Below are positions 31,947-41,602 of a stretch of 64,000 nt of DNA, piece by piece. Under the pieces are notes generated by a model. The model did no database searches, had not been told where the DNA came from, and saw only the letters and a program-made list of their open reading frames with translations. Origin of the DNA: Flectonema sp. DT1601 (lineage: Eukaryota > Euglenozoa > Diplonemea > Diplonemida > Diplonemidae); assembly GCA_964019425.1 (NCBI GenBank), contig OZ025810.1, positions 744,001 to 808,000 of the forward strand, written 5' to 3'. A program made the position numbers and the translations under genes. Position 1 is the first letter of the stretch. Every line of letters starts with the position of its first letter.

Positions 31947-32738
31947 ATGGTCGATATCTTTCAGCGTCAGGATTGGAAATTTACACCAGTTGAAAGAGAC
32001 TTTGGAATGTATTCGGACGGAGGGTTAGAGCGATTTAAAAAATGGGGTCTCACAGATACAATGCAAGTCATCACATTTCAATATGATGAGTCCTTCAGAA
32101 GAGGAATGGCAGATGATTTCATAAAAGGATTCTTCAACGATGTTCTTGTTAAACAAACGATTACTCTGATTGATGAAAACGGTTCCGAAGCAAAACTGGG
32201 AGCAGCAGAAGTTCAGAACGTTGAATTTGAAAATATCGAAGCAAACCTAGTCAGAATGGACCTCTTTGATAAATTAACTGACTGTGGGATTGTTCGACCC
32301 AACGGATCTATATCGAAGATGCTTGATCAATTTTTAGAAGGTGGAGTCACCGTGTCCGATGAATTGCGCTGTCTTTTTATGAACGAAGACGAGAGTACAA
32401 ACGCAGGGTTATTTACATCAGATGAAAAATCTGAATTTTTATATCAAATTTTTTGGAGAATCATTTCTGGTGGAGCATTATGTCAATTTGAAGATTTTCT
32501 CGAACCTTATCTTGAAACAGCAAAACTTATTTACAAAGACTTAGTTGTTGTACGAAAAAGTTCTTCAACAGGAGAGTTGGAAGTATCGTCAATCGTGTAC
32601 AAGATAAATTCCATCTCTGGCCCTACAAAACTATTTGGAAGACCTTCATTCAGTAATCATAATTTCTGTTACTTATCAGTGAATCCTTCATCCCACACAG
32701 TTAGTTTTTGGTACAATGGATTCGCCTCGCCGTTTTAA
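31947..32738 (+). CDS. CFAP300: CFAP300 homologue, dynein arm assembly factor
   Basis: Single exon, 263 aa, close to the length of the human protein (267 aa). The diagnostic block GGALCQFEDFLEPYLETAKL, then IYKDLVVVRKS, is nearly the same as in human CFAP300 ([20 protein letters not shown], then IYKDLVSVRKN). VSDELRCLFMNED and FLYQIFWRIISGG also correspond. In animals and Chlamydomonas the protein is needed in the cytoplasm for preassembly of outer and inner dynein arms and travels with intraflagellar transport; loss causes ciliary dyskinesia in humans. Its presence shows that this organism builds motile flagella. No introns, and no membrane segment or signal peptide. Confidence 0.93.
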   Translation: MVDIFQRQDWKFTPVERDFGMYSDGGLERFKKWGLTDTMQVITFQYDESFRRGMADDFIKGFFNDVLVKQTITLIDENGSEAKLGAAEVQNVEFENIEANLVRMDLFDKLTDCGIVRPNGSISKMLDQFLEGGVTVSDELRCLFMNEDESTNAGLFTSDEKSEFLYQIFWRIISGGALCQFEDFLEPYLETAKLIYKDLVVVRKSSSTGELEVSSIVYKINSISGPTKLFGRPSFSNHNFCYLSVNPSSHTVSFWYNGFASPF

Positions 32739-32876
32739 TTTATTTTTTTCCTCTTCGCTTTAATAATGTTTGCTGTAAAGCAAAAAAAAAACCCTCCCCC
32801 CCAGCTATGGTTAAGGTTAAGTAGAATCCTGTTGCACAAGAGGTAAGTTGATCAAAAAAAAAAAAAAACAAGTTTC

Positions 32877-32918
<42 letters not shown>

Positions 32919-33034
32919 TTTAAATTTTCCCTCTTTTTTTTTTAATAACTGGTTTTTTCTTGTTAAATTAAGCTGATACTTAAAAAAACAAAAAACACAC
33001 AATTCCACTCAGTAAAAAAGGGAAATAAAATAAA
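32739..33034. other. Intergenic with ATT microsatellite
   Basis: A (ATT)n tract spans about 32882-32921 between A-, C- and T-runs. No gene. Confidence 0.7.
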
Positions 33035-35077
33035 ATGATTGGGAAAAGAGGAAGTAGATTTAGTTCAAGACATGGAATCGTTGTAGCAGTGATTTGTTTT
33101 TGTATTGGTTGGTGGATTTGTGAGCAAAATGCGGGAGAACCGTGTCAAACTACCAAGACTATAGTTCCGCCAGTCGTGAATACTCCTCATGAAACAGTGG
33201 TGACGGCATCACCACAGCCATCAGTTTCAATTTTATCATCGGAGAATGATGTTTCTATCACTGATTGCGGATCTTCAGTTGAAAAATTAATCGAAATTGA
33301 AATAAAAGAAGACAAAACTCTGTTGATTGCTAACAAATTAATAAAAAGAATAAAATCATCAAAATATGGTGATTCAGTGAGAAACAGGGACACGACAGGG
33401 TTAATTAATTCTTTCATTATAGACAAAGGATTGGAAATAACTGTTGCTGGAGGAGCCTTAGGAGGCAACGTCGTTGCGAAGGGTGCGAACACTTTGTATT
33501 TATCATTCATATGTGAGGACAATCAGGATATAACTAAACCCGGACTGACCAATTCAGCTCGAGAAGCAGCAGAAAAAATAAAATTGAAATGGAAATCCGA
33601 TTCAAATGAGAATTTAAAAAAATCATGTGATTATAAAAAAGACCTTTTTAAATTAATAATCCCGAACACCTGCTCCAAAGATGTAATCAACTCAAATAAA
33701 AAACAATGTCACAATGACATGCATCAATCTATACTGCAATATGCATCAGTAGTTGGCACAGAACCATTTTCATTTCATGACGCCATTGGTTGTCAACTGT
33801 CTACTTTAAACTCTGAATACAATCTTCAAGATTTACGTCATTACGCAGAACACCATCACACGGTTTGGTTGTTAAAAATTGATCCTAGAGAAGGAAAACC
33901 TCTATTATCTTGGGATCAGTCTAGAAAACCAAATAATTGGAGATATGAATTACAAACATTCAGCATGTTTCAGTTCAGTGCTGCTATGATTGAAAAAGGT
34001 TTGAGAGAAGACATGAGTAGTCTGGGTGATAAACCGATATTCCTACTTATAAATGCTCTTGATGAGCCTCTCTTGAGAAGGGAACAACCCGACATTCCAG
34101 TTGATAGCAGCAGTCCATACATATTTAGATCAACTCACCAAGCTGAGCATATTATTTCAGCTGATTTTTTAAAAGAAGTAACTCAATGGGGAAGCAAAAG
34201 CATTACGAACTGTCAAACTTCGAACTATCCGGTCCTGTCATGGTCGGCTATCCCTGGATGGCATACTGATGTTATTGTTCCTAATAAACATCCAGGATCC
34301 TGTCATGGTTTTTTTTTTGATCCAAAAATTTCATCTGTTCCATTTGAGAAGAAATCTGATACCGTTTTATTCAGGGCTTTTAGTGTTAGTTGTGATCCGA
34401 AATCACCAGGACCTAGGCATCGATTGGCTTGTTTAGCAAAGAAACACAACGGTGAAATAAAATTTGGAAATACGACTGTCACTCTTGACATTGGTGGAGG
34501 AAGGGGATATGGTCCAACTGGTTCACAGAAATTTTTATCACCAACTCAACAAGCGAGTTGTAAATATTTACTGCTACTCGACGGTGTGGTTGCTGCGTTC
34601 AGAAGTACTTGGCTTTTACAATCAAATTCATTAATCCTGGCAACCGGTGCTTGGAAAGATGTGAGAACTCAATTGTTAAAGCCCTGGATACACTACATAC
34701 CATTCTCACTTGATTTGTCTAATTTCGAAGAAACATTGGAATTTATTGTTCAAAATCCAACTTATGCTAAATGGGTAACCGAGAATGCCAAACGCGCAGG
34801 AGATATTCTTTCAGGTCCTCCGGAAGATGGTGGTGAGTCTTTTGATGCTTTGTACTTCAGTACTCTTGTTAAGAAATTTCCTCAATTCACGAAAATAAAT
34901 TATGAAGGTGAAGAATCTATTCCCTGGAGTTCAGATAGAAATTGTGATTCTTGGCAGCAGACTCAAGGCCGTATCAAACAATGTCTTCCAAACACTTTTG
35001 CCTGTCCCAACTCCGAGAACCTGCCCAATATGAGACAACGAAAAGTAACAGAACACTACTTTAGTGGTGGTGATTAA
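33035..35077 (+). CDS. GT90 (CAP10-like) glycosyltransferase, type II membrane protein
   Basis: Single exon, 680 aa. The N-terminus is a short basic stretch followed by one hydrophobic segment (GIVVAVICFCIGWWIC, residues ~15-30), then a Ser/Thr/Pro stem, typical of Golgi enzymes. The C-terminal ~250 residues carry the CAP10/POGLUT pattern: YLLLLDGVVAAFRSTWLL, ILATGAWKDVRTQLLKPW, IHYIPFSLDLSNFEETLEF, then WVTENAKRAGDIL. Known family members add xylose or glucose to proteins or capsular polysaccharide in ER or Golgi; the substrate here is unknown. About 350 residues between the stem and the catalytic block lack a recognisable family but hold several Cys. Confidence 0.85.
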   Translation: MIGKRGSRFSSRHGIVVAVICFCIGWWICEQNAGEPCQTTKTIVPPVVNTPHETVVTASPQPSVSILSSENDVSITDCGSSVEKLIEIEIKEDKTLLIANKLIKRIKSSKYGDSVRNRDTTGLINSFIIDKGLEITVAGGALGGNVVAKGANTLYLSFICEDNQDITKPGLTNSAREAAEKIKLKWKSDSNENLKKSCDYKKDLFKLIIPNTCSKDVINSNKKQCHNDMHQSILQYASVVGTEPFSFHDAIGCQLSTLNSEYNLQDLRHYAEHHHTVWLLKIDPREGKPLLSWDQSRKPNNWRYELQTFSMFQFSAAMIEKGLREDMSSLGDKPIFLLINALDEPLLRREQPDIPVDSSSPYIFRSTHQAEHIISADFLKEVTQWGSKSITNCQTSNYPVLSWSAIPGWHTDVIVPNKHPGSCHGFFFDPKISSVPFEKKSDTVLFRAFSVSCDPKSPGPRHRLACLAKKHNGEIKFGNTTVTLDIGGGRGYGPTGSQKFLSPTQQASCKYLLLLDGVVAAFRSTWLLQSNSLILATGAWKDVRTQLLKPWIHYIPFSLDLSNFEETLEFIVQNPTYAKWVTENAKRAGDILSGPPEDGGESFDALYFSTLVKKFPQFTKINYEGEESIPWSSDRNCDSWQQTQGRIKQCLPNTFACPNSENLPNMRQRKVTEHYFSGGD

Positions 35078-35656
35078 ATATTTTTTATCAGGTTCTGTCT
35101 TGTAGTATTTAAATACTTTTTAGCTGCATGTGAAGTGCGTTTGGAGAGTTTTTTTTTTTTTTTTTTTGTGCAATTATTATTATTATTTTACTTTACATAG
35201 CTTATTGACACCTGAGGTGAGTTAAGCGTGTTTTCGGTATTGAAACTGATTGTTAGACAGTCCAGTTTCATTTTCTTATTTTAAGAAAAAAAAAAAAAAA
35301 AAAAAGTGCTACCATCTTTGCACATTCCTCCTTTCTTTCACTTGAGAGAGTGAAATCCTACAGCATGTTATTGTATACTGGCACATAAGTCGCCCATCCC
35401 TGTTTTCTTTTTTTGGGTGGCTCACGATCTGTTTTAGCAAAGCCTGTTTTTTGTCTTTGTGGATGTTTTTAACTCCTGTTCGGTAAGCATCTCAAGATGT
35501 TAGTTTTTTCGATAATAAAGTTTCAATTCTTTAATTACAGATGTTCACTTCCACAGGTAGATTATTAGGTATTTCTTGCAATCGTGCGATCTATTTGTTC
35601 ATTACTTTAGTTTGTTTTCTCTTAAGGTGGTGAAAAAGAAAGTAAAATAAAATAAA
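35078..35656. other. Intergenic
   Basis: No gene. T-run near 35151-35167 and A-run at 35285-35305. Confidence 0.65.
35514..35519 (+). terminator. Candidate poly(A) signal AATAAA
   Basis: GATAATAAAGTTTC lies 437 bases after the GT90 stop and 138 bases before the next ATG. Confidence 0.3.
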
Positions 35657-36489
35657 ATGAGAGATGATGAAGAGTTACCGAGTGGTAGTCCCCACCTTCT
35701 CGATGATTGGGTTGCCGATCCTATTCCTGATAGAGGGTTCTGTGTACGGCATGGGTTGAATATTATAAATTTAGTTTTACTTATTTCTGCGATAACTCTA
35801 ATCATTGTCGGATCGCTAGCTAGTCAAAGTTCTATCACTGCAATCTGTTCTCAGTGTTCTCAAACAGCAGTAGCAGCCACTGCAATCGGTGTTATTTTTT
35901 TAGTCACGTCGGTCGTTGGATTTTTAGCAATGAGAAAGAGAGCTGTTGGTATTTTAGTTGCGTATGTAGTCGTTCTTATCGCACTTGTGTTTGCAATACT
36001 TGGAATCACTGTGGCGTCTACTGTGTACACTGTTAATGGTATTAATCTTAGCTCATCATGGAAGTCTCATGTAGCTGATAGATCCATAGTGATTTGTAAT
36101 GTTCAGCAATCGTATTCATGTAGCGGATGGGAAGTTTGTTGTGGAAGTGAATTCACACCAGTACCAACCCCAGCTCCGTCTACACCAATCCCTGGATTTG
36201 ATGATACCGTTGACAGCTGTCAGTATGTTGTTGATTTATACTAATGTTGATTTTTTGGAGAAAAAAAAAAAAAAAAAAAAAAAACAGGTGGACTCCAGGA
36301 AACTGCCTTGCCTCGTGTGTTGACAGCAACATCTACAGAGACAGTTGTAAAAGCTCTGTTCAAAAATGGTTAAGAACTATTTTAATCCCTTTTATGATGG
36401 GGATGGTCTTAGTTCTCGTTATGATCTTCGGTGGAGGTGTATTCAGTTTTAGACTTCGGAACAGCGTTCGTAGTTCGACTCTCCAATAG
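35657..36489 (+). CDS. Tetraspanin-like four-helix membrane protein
   Basis: Two exons, 35657-36222 and 36288-36489, 255 aa. The 65-bp intron (GTATGT...CAG, phase 2) is largely an A-run. Three helices lie in the first half (LNIINLVLLISAITLIIVG, VAATAIGVIFLVTSVVGFLA, VGILVAYVVVLIALVFAILG). An extracellular loop of ~100 residues contains the tetraspanin signature CCG (GWEVCCGS) and further Cys (DSCQ, GNCLASCV, RDSCKSS). A fourth helix follows (ILIPFMMGMVLVLVMIFGGG) and then a short tail. Tetraspanins organise membrane microdomains; partners are unknown. A Pro/Thr stretch (TPVPTPAPSTP) inside the loop is unusual. Confidence 0.8.
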
Positions 36490-36718
36490 CAATCAATGGG
36501 AAGCTCGTTAGCTGCCGTTGTAATGCCTGGGTACAATACTGTTTAGTATGTCGAATATTAAAATGTCCGTATCAAGGCAAATGAATTATATTATAAAGTT
36601 AATCAGCTTAGTCCCTCCGTTTGTTGATTCCCTGGAAAAAAAAAAAAAAAAACTTTTATCTTGTTTTATATTTTCGTTAAGTTTTGTTTTCCTTGGTTAT
36701 CACAGCAGTATTGTGAGT

Positions 36719-36750
<32 letters not shown>

Positions 36751-36765
36751 GAAATTCGTAGTTTG

Positions 36766-36771
36766 AATAAA
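36766..36771 (+). terminator. Candidate poly(A) signal AATAAA
   Basis: TTGAATAAAATAC follows a T(26) run, 277 bases after the tetraspanin stop. Confidence 0.3.
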
Positions 36772-37874
36772 ATACTTGTCTGTGTGAAGATTTTGTCGAT
36801 CATCTTTGAACAAGAGTACCGTATTTTCGCTCAATTATGCATATTAGAAGGTTCACTTTACAACGGTAGTTTTTTTGTTTATTAATTTTTTTTCTGAACT
36901 TAAATCGTTATTCAGGGGATTTAACCCTCTCTCTTTAATATAACATAAGAAAAACGTTTTCAAAGGCATCCGTGTAGTAGTCTCCCTTGACCCCTTTACG
37001 GTCTCTAGGATACAATCTATTTCTGTTGCCCTTCTTGTATTGATATCGAGTCACTAGTTGTACACTGTTACAATTATCTTAAAAAACTAACTTTAAAAAA
37101 TATGTGTGTTGCAAAGTGTTTGTTAGGTTCTATTTTTTTTCTCTCCCCGCCTTCTTCCCATTCCCCACATTGGTTATAATGTAGAGTTTTTTACGACATT
37201 TTTTTTTGCATGAGTGTGGTCACTAGATGAACACACGAGATAGCAATATTTATCATTGTGAGTATGCTTGGGTAATTAACGTTTTTTGGGTTGTCAGAAG
37301 TATTCATTTTTTATGACAGTCGCAGTGTTGGAGGCAGCTCAGAGTCTGTCCGTATTATGACTCTCGTGGCGGGGTACTATGCGCCTCTTGAGCATAGTTT
37401 CCCCCGCCCCTCGGGATATCTCGATTTTTTTTTTTGTTCTCCGTTTTTTTCATTCACGCGTAACTTCAAATGCTAGTGGCTAACAACAACTCGTATTTCG
37501 TTCGGCATGTGTTTTTTTTAATTTTTTTTTATTCAGATTTAAGAGTCGGTGTTTTTTTTTTTTTTAAAATTATGATTTAGTTAAATATAATCTATTTTTT
37601 CCCCGTGTGCGCTCAGTATACCTGCCTGCTGATCACTAAAATATATAAGGCTATAGTCTGGGTGGATTCTTAAGTACTTTTAATGTGTCGCTTATGACTT
37701 AATCCTGTTTTGGAAATTATTTTTAATTTTTGATTTTTTAAAAAAAAGGTACGTACCGTCACGAGAGGAAATACAGCGAAAAGTGGTGAGCAACTGAGGT
37801 TATGGATTTGCCTCGAAGCTGACAAAATTATCCTCCTCATTATTATTATTTTTTTTTTTTTAATTTTTCTTTTT

Positions 37875-37925
37875 CTGCCGCACTTAACTGACACTCGGCG
37901 GCTTACTGGGTTAAGTAGCTGCTGA
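37875..37925 (+). repeat. Repeat R3, short diverged copy
   Basis: TTAACTGACACTCGGCGG...GGGTTAAGTAGCTGC aligns with CTAACCGATACTCGGTGG...GACTTGATAACTAAC at about 62260-62300. Confidence 0.45.
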
Positions 37926-38274
37926 CCCAACTGCAGTATCTCTGTTCTGTTTTTTGACGGGGGTTCTCACTCAATACTTGGGAAAATACTCGGTTTTTTA
38001 ATTTTTTTTATTTTTTATTTTTGTTTTTTCTTGAATTCCTCAAAATCTCAATAGTTTCTTTCCGTTTTGAAAAGGGGATCTTTAAAAAAAAAAAAAAATA
38101 TAATAGAATTTAAGAAAGTAAAAAGCTTCTATAAAATAAGTAGGAAGCTTTTAATTATTTTTTTTTGACCACCTTAATGTGTTGGTTGTTTACGTGCGTC
38201 TGTTGGTTGGTTTAAAAAAAAATAAATAAATAAAAGTTATCCAAAACTATCAAAAGTATTTTCTCCCCCCTCAT

Positions 38275-38522
38275 CGTATTACATTATACCCTGGTTTTGG
38301 TTTTCCAGTGCTCACGATTAATTCGTAATTGAATAACTCGATTCCGTACTGCACTGAATGACAACACGGAAAAAGAGACATGTATGCAGATAAGTTAGAA
38401 ACATTTATTATAAGTACGTCAATTGCAGAGTATTAACATTTTAGTCACTTGTGTCATGAGTTTTTTTAATGTTATTATTGAATACAGAGATTTATATTCG
38501 TATGAACCTAATCAAACAGTCC
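38275..38522 (+). repeat. Dispersed repeat R1, most complete copy
   Basis: Head 38275-38404 is the reverse complement of 23655-23788. Tail 38405-38522 matches 23870-24012. It ends 132 bases before ATG 38655. Confidence 0.9.
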
Positions 38523-38654
38523 TCCCCCTCATTCAGTTGATTGCAACCAAAACATTTTGGGAAGTATGTTCTGAACTGCTGTGTCTTAATTTATTTTATC
38601 ATTTCAGCTATGCCAATGATTAAAGCAGAGAGGTAAACCTCCGAATCCTATTTC

Positions 38655-39732
38655 ATGCCTCGAACTCCTAGAAAAGAGTTCGATCAAAGAGGAGTTGCCT
38701 CTGGTCTTGGAGTGCTGGAGACTTACGGAGTTAACTTTCAAAAGAGAGCAGCCAGTAGTAGAGCAGCTGCTTCAATTCTTAGTGACTCCGACATTAGAAG
38801 CCATCTGAGAATGAAAATAACGAATGAATTACAACAAGATGCTGAACAAGATCTTAACAATGAATTCTCAATGGTGACAACTACTGTTGATTTGGTACCA
38901 AACAATCCATACAGACAGAGCGATGTGTTGTACTCGACTCCTCATCATCAACTTAGAGCAGCTGAGAGTCGAACGTTTACTACTCGATGGAAGGAATCGA
39001 ACAAAGCACCTCCGGCACCAACTCCATTTGGTACCAGTCATCGTTTAACGTCACACATGGGATACATTCCTTCACCATTAAGGAATAAACCTTCTCAAGT
39101 ACCAAGATCTCATATGGATGACGGATTGATGTCTCCAACTAGAGCCCAATTCGATCGAGTTCGCAAAAACGCCCACGAAACAATGTCACCACAAAAGCTA
39201 CGCAGAAGACACGTCATAGAGAAGAGACGCGGTGAGCTATCTGAAGCAGACTACAACCTTCTGTAGTCCTCCTGTTGTTATATTTATATCTTTTCTTAAC
39301 CTTGATTTGTATTATTTTATTTCAATAAGAATGTTAGTTTTTTTTGATGAATAGCAATTCTTATTTTCTTTTACCGGCCCCAGGAAGGCATCTGTGGTAA
39401 CAATGCCAACCATATTCACACATGACACGATCCCTCTCGGAAGGTTAAAGATAAGTAGTTTAGGAGCAGTGCAAGCCATTGCACCTGCAGGAACGAAGAG
39501 AGTGAAGGTCCCCGGTGTTGGTGCCACAGCCGGACCTGCAACAACAGCTGCTCCTGCTACTGAGCCAGCCCAGGTATGCACACTGTTGTATTTTATTAGA
39601 TGTGTTTAGTTCGATTCCGTCTCTCATTTAATTTACTTTCAGGTTGGTAACAACACACATCACAAACAGGGTGTTTCTCGTCCGTCTGGTCTTCCGAATT
39701 ACAAATACGAATGGGAAACTGTTTCAACCTGA
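38655..39732 (+). CDS. Hypothetical basic protein, probably three exons
   Basis: Exons proposed: 38655-39262, 39384-39573, 39643-39732, 295 aa. Exon 1 alone would stop at 39264 (203 aa). A GT at 39263 joined to the acceptor CCCCAG at 39381-39383 keeps the frame (LL then KASVVTMPTIF), and the second intron (GTATGC...TTTCAG) leads to a short end GLPNYKYEWETVST. The 39263 donor GTAGTC is not the usual GTATGT, so exons 2-3 could instead be a separate small gene. The protein is Arg/Ser/Pro-rich, with PRTPRKEFDQRG, GTSHRLTSHMGYIPSP and MSPQKLRRRHVIEKRRG. There are no membrane segments. Family not recognised; a cytoskeletal or flagellar protein is possible. Confidence 0.6.
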
Positions 39733-40084
39733 AATCGTTTAATTTACACGCTTGGGTGATTATTGATATCTTTTTCTTACACGCCTTTGACAGAAGCGAG
39801 CGTTTTACAGTTTAATATCGAACTGTTATTTTTTGAGCCGTTGAAAGTACGTTGGCTGCTGTTATTATTTCCTCCATTGTCACTATCATACTCATGTCCA
39901 GGAAATATATATTTTAAGATGTATTGAGTATCAGTGTGGAACCTCACTTTAGATTGAAAGATGAATTTGTTTCCCTTTTTGTCAGACAGTGGTGAGCCAT
40001 AGTGATGTGTCTCACGGGCTTACATCAAAAAAAAAAAAAAAAAAAAACTATATTTCATAGTAATACAGTAATCAATATAAAACA
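39733..40084. other. Intergenic
   Basis: No gene. A-run of 20 at 40028-40047. Confidence 0.65.
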
Positions 40085-40951
40085 ATGCAAGGTAATTTAA
40101 GCACTGGAATGACCATCCTGGCAGCAGGAACGGGAGGTGGTATCGCAGAGACGTGTACAATCCCAATTGAGACAGCAAAGGTGAGACTTCAATTACAAGG
40201 TGGTGGTGGTAAGTATAAAGGAGTTTTCAGTACTGTAAAAACGATAGCTGCGGAGGAAGGTGTGACTCAATTATGGAGGGGAGTAGTGGCTGGTGTGCAT
40301 AGACATTTTGGTTGTGCTGGTTTTAGAATCGGTCTTTATATGCCAATAAGAGATTTCTGGACCCCTGCCGGTCATGAAGGACCACCGTCATTCTTCACGA
40401 AGTGTATGGCTGCCTTTACAGCTGGTGGTATCGCTATGTTTATTATCAGTCCAGCTGATGTTGTAAAGACCAGAATTCAAGCTGACAACTCAGGCGGTGG
40501 CAGTCCCAGATACCCGTCTCCTACACGAGCATACGGTACTATCATCAAACAAGAAGGTGTTACTGCTCTTTGGACAGGCATAGCTCCAAATGCATCACGA
40601 AATGCTGTCATGAATATATTCGAAGTTGGTGTCTATGATCAGGCAAAAGAAGTACTTCAGCAAAACTGGGGAATGAAAGATGGAGTTCCTCTTCACATTT
40701 CCTCTGCGGTGATTGCAGCATTCACAGCTTGTATTGCTGCTTCTCCTTTTGATGTTATTAAGAACCGTTACGTTGCTAACATCGGAGGCCGATACACATC
40801 AGTTGGTCATTGCGTACGAGACACTATCGCCACTGATGGTATTGCTACTTTGTATAATGGTTTCTTACCATTCTTTATGAGGGCTGCCTCCTTCATATGT
40901 GTACAGTTCGTTGCGTATGAACAAATATCAAAATTACTCTCAGCGGCATAG
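40085..40951 (+). CDS. Mitochondrial carrier (SLC25), uncoupling-protein-like
   Basis: Single exon, 288 aa, the normal length for the family. Three ~100-residue repeats each carry the carrier signature: PIETAKVRLQLQ, PADVVKTRIQ and PFDVIKNRYV. The even-helix motifs FRIGLYMPIRDF, PNASRNAVMNIFEVGVYDQ and PFFMRAASFICVQFVAYEQ are close to those of UCP, dicarboxylate and oxoglutarate carriers. It acts in the inner mitochondrial membrane as a transporter of anions or protons. The second repeat motif PNxxRNAxxNxxExxxYD points to the UCP/plant DIC branch; the substrate is not determined. Targeting is internal, as usual for carriers. Confidence 0.9.
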   Translation: MQGNLSTGMTILAAGTGGGIAETCTIPIETAKVRLQLQGGGGKYKGVFSTVKTIAAEEGVTQLWRGVVAGVHRHFGCAGFRIGLYMPIRDFWTPAGHEGPPSFFTKCMAAFTAGGIAMFIISPADVVKTRIQADNSGGGSPRYPSPTRAYGTIIKQEGVTALWTGIAPNASRNAVMNIFEVGVYDQAKEVLQQNWGMKDGVPLHISSAVIAAFTACIAASPFDVIKNRYVANIGGRYTSVGHCVRDTIATDGIATLYNGFLPFFMRAASFICVQFVAYEQISKLLSAA

Positions 40952-40969
40952 TTAGGTGTCGAGGTAGAG

Positions 40970-41003
40970 TTAGGTAGAGTTTGTCGCGACAAACTCTACC
41001 TAA
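40970..41003. promoter_or_regulatory. Perfect 34-bp palindrome in the carrier 3' flank
   Basis: Half-site TTAGGTAGAGTTTGTCG is followed directly by its reverse complement. It begins 19 bases after the carrier stop codon. A related box GTCGAGGTAGAG precedes it. Its role (3'-end formation, binding site, or a very small mobile element) is unknown. Confidence 0.85.
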
Positions 41004-41074
41004 TTAAACATCATCTCTACGGTCAGATCACCTTTTCAGGAAGAAAGACACAAAAAAAAAAAACATTTTTTATA

Positions 41075-41097
41075 CCGACGTAGTCGGAGAAAGAAAC
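41075..41097. repeat. Short hairpin repeat CCGAC...GTCGG with adjacent T tract
   Basis: CCGACGTAGTCGG followed by AGAAAGAAAC; the partner is at 14165-14187. The arms and 3' tail are conserved and the loop differs. Confidence 0.5.
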
Positions 41098-41602
41098 CAT
41101 TGAGATTGGTTTATTGGTCGTAACTTAACTCTATGTGCGCTTCAATGAGATATGTCGGGAGCCAACCCTACCTTCAACGATTGAGATCCAAGAATTCTGG
41201 CTCATAGTCTTGTGCATACGTACACACTCGTACACTTAATTTCGGTAGCACATGATCACTGTGTCCAGTGTATACGAACGCAGTCGTATCCTACACACGC
41301 AGTCTTTAATAACCGATTATAAGAGACACAAAGAAATTACTTGACAGAATTATTTTCTAAGAAAATAAAATAAGAGAAATAACGTTTTCCGTTCCCTCCG
41401 GTTAACTGGAATACATAGAAAATACATGAAAAAAAAAACGACAATAAAAGGAGAACAAACGACTCGGCTCACTTGAGAACTTATAAATGAGTAGAAGAGG
41501 GCTGGCGTCTTTCTTTGTAGTGCGTGTCTGCAATTCTTGTTTTTTTTTGATTGATTTTTTTTTTTCTTCATTTTTTTTTCATCATTTAATTGGTCTTTTC
41601 AA

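Larger units (their letters stand above)
36490..38654. other. Intergenic 2.2 kb
   Basis: No gene. T-run of ~26 at 36725-36750, an R3-related box at 37875-37925 and an R1 repeat at 38275-38522. TTTCAG at 38602-38607 lies about 47 bases before the next ATG. Confidence 0.6.
40952..41602. other. Intergenic with structured sequence
   Basis: No gene. It contains a perfect 34-bp palindrome (40970-41003), the CCGAC hairpin repeat (41075-41097) and several smaller palindromic boxes between 41200 and 41300 (for example CGTACACACTCGTACAC). I could not match it to a known RNA. Confidence 0.6.
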
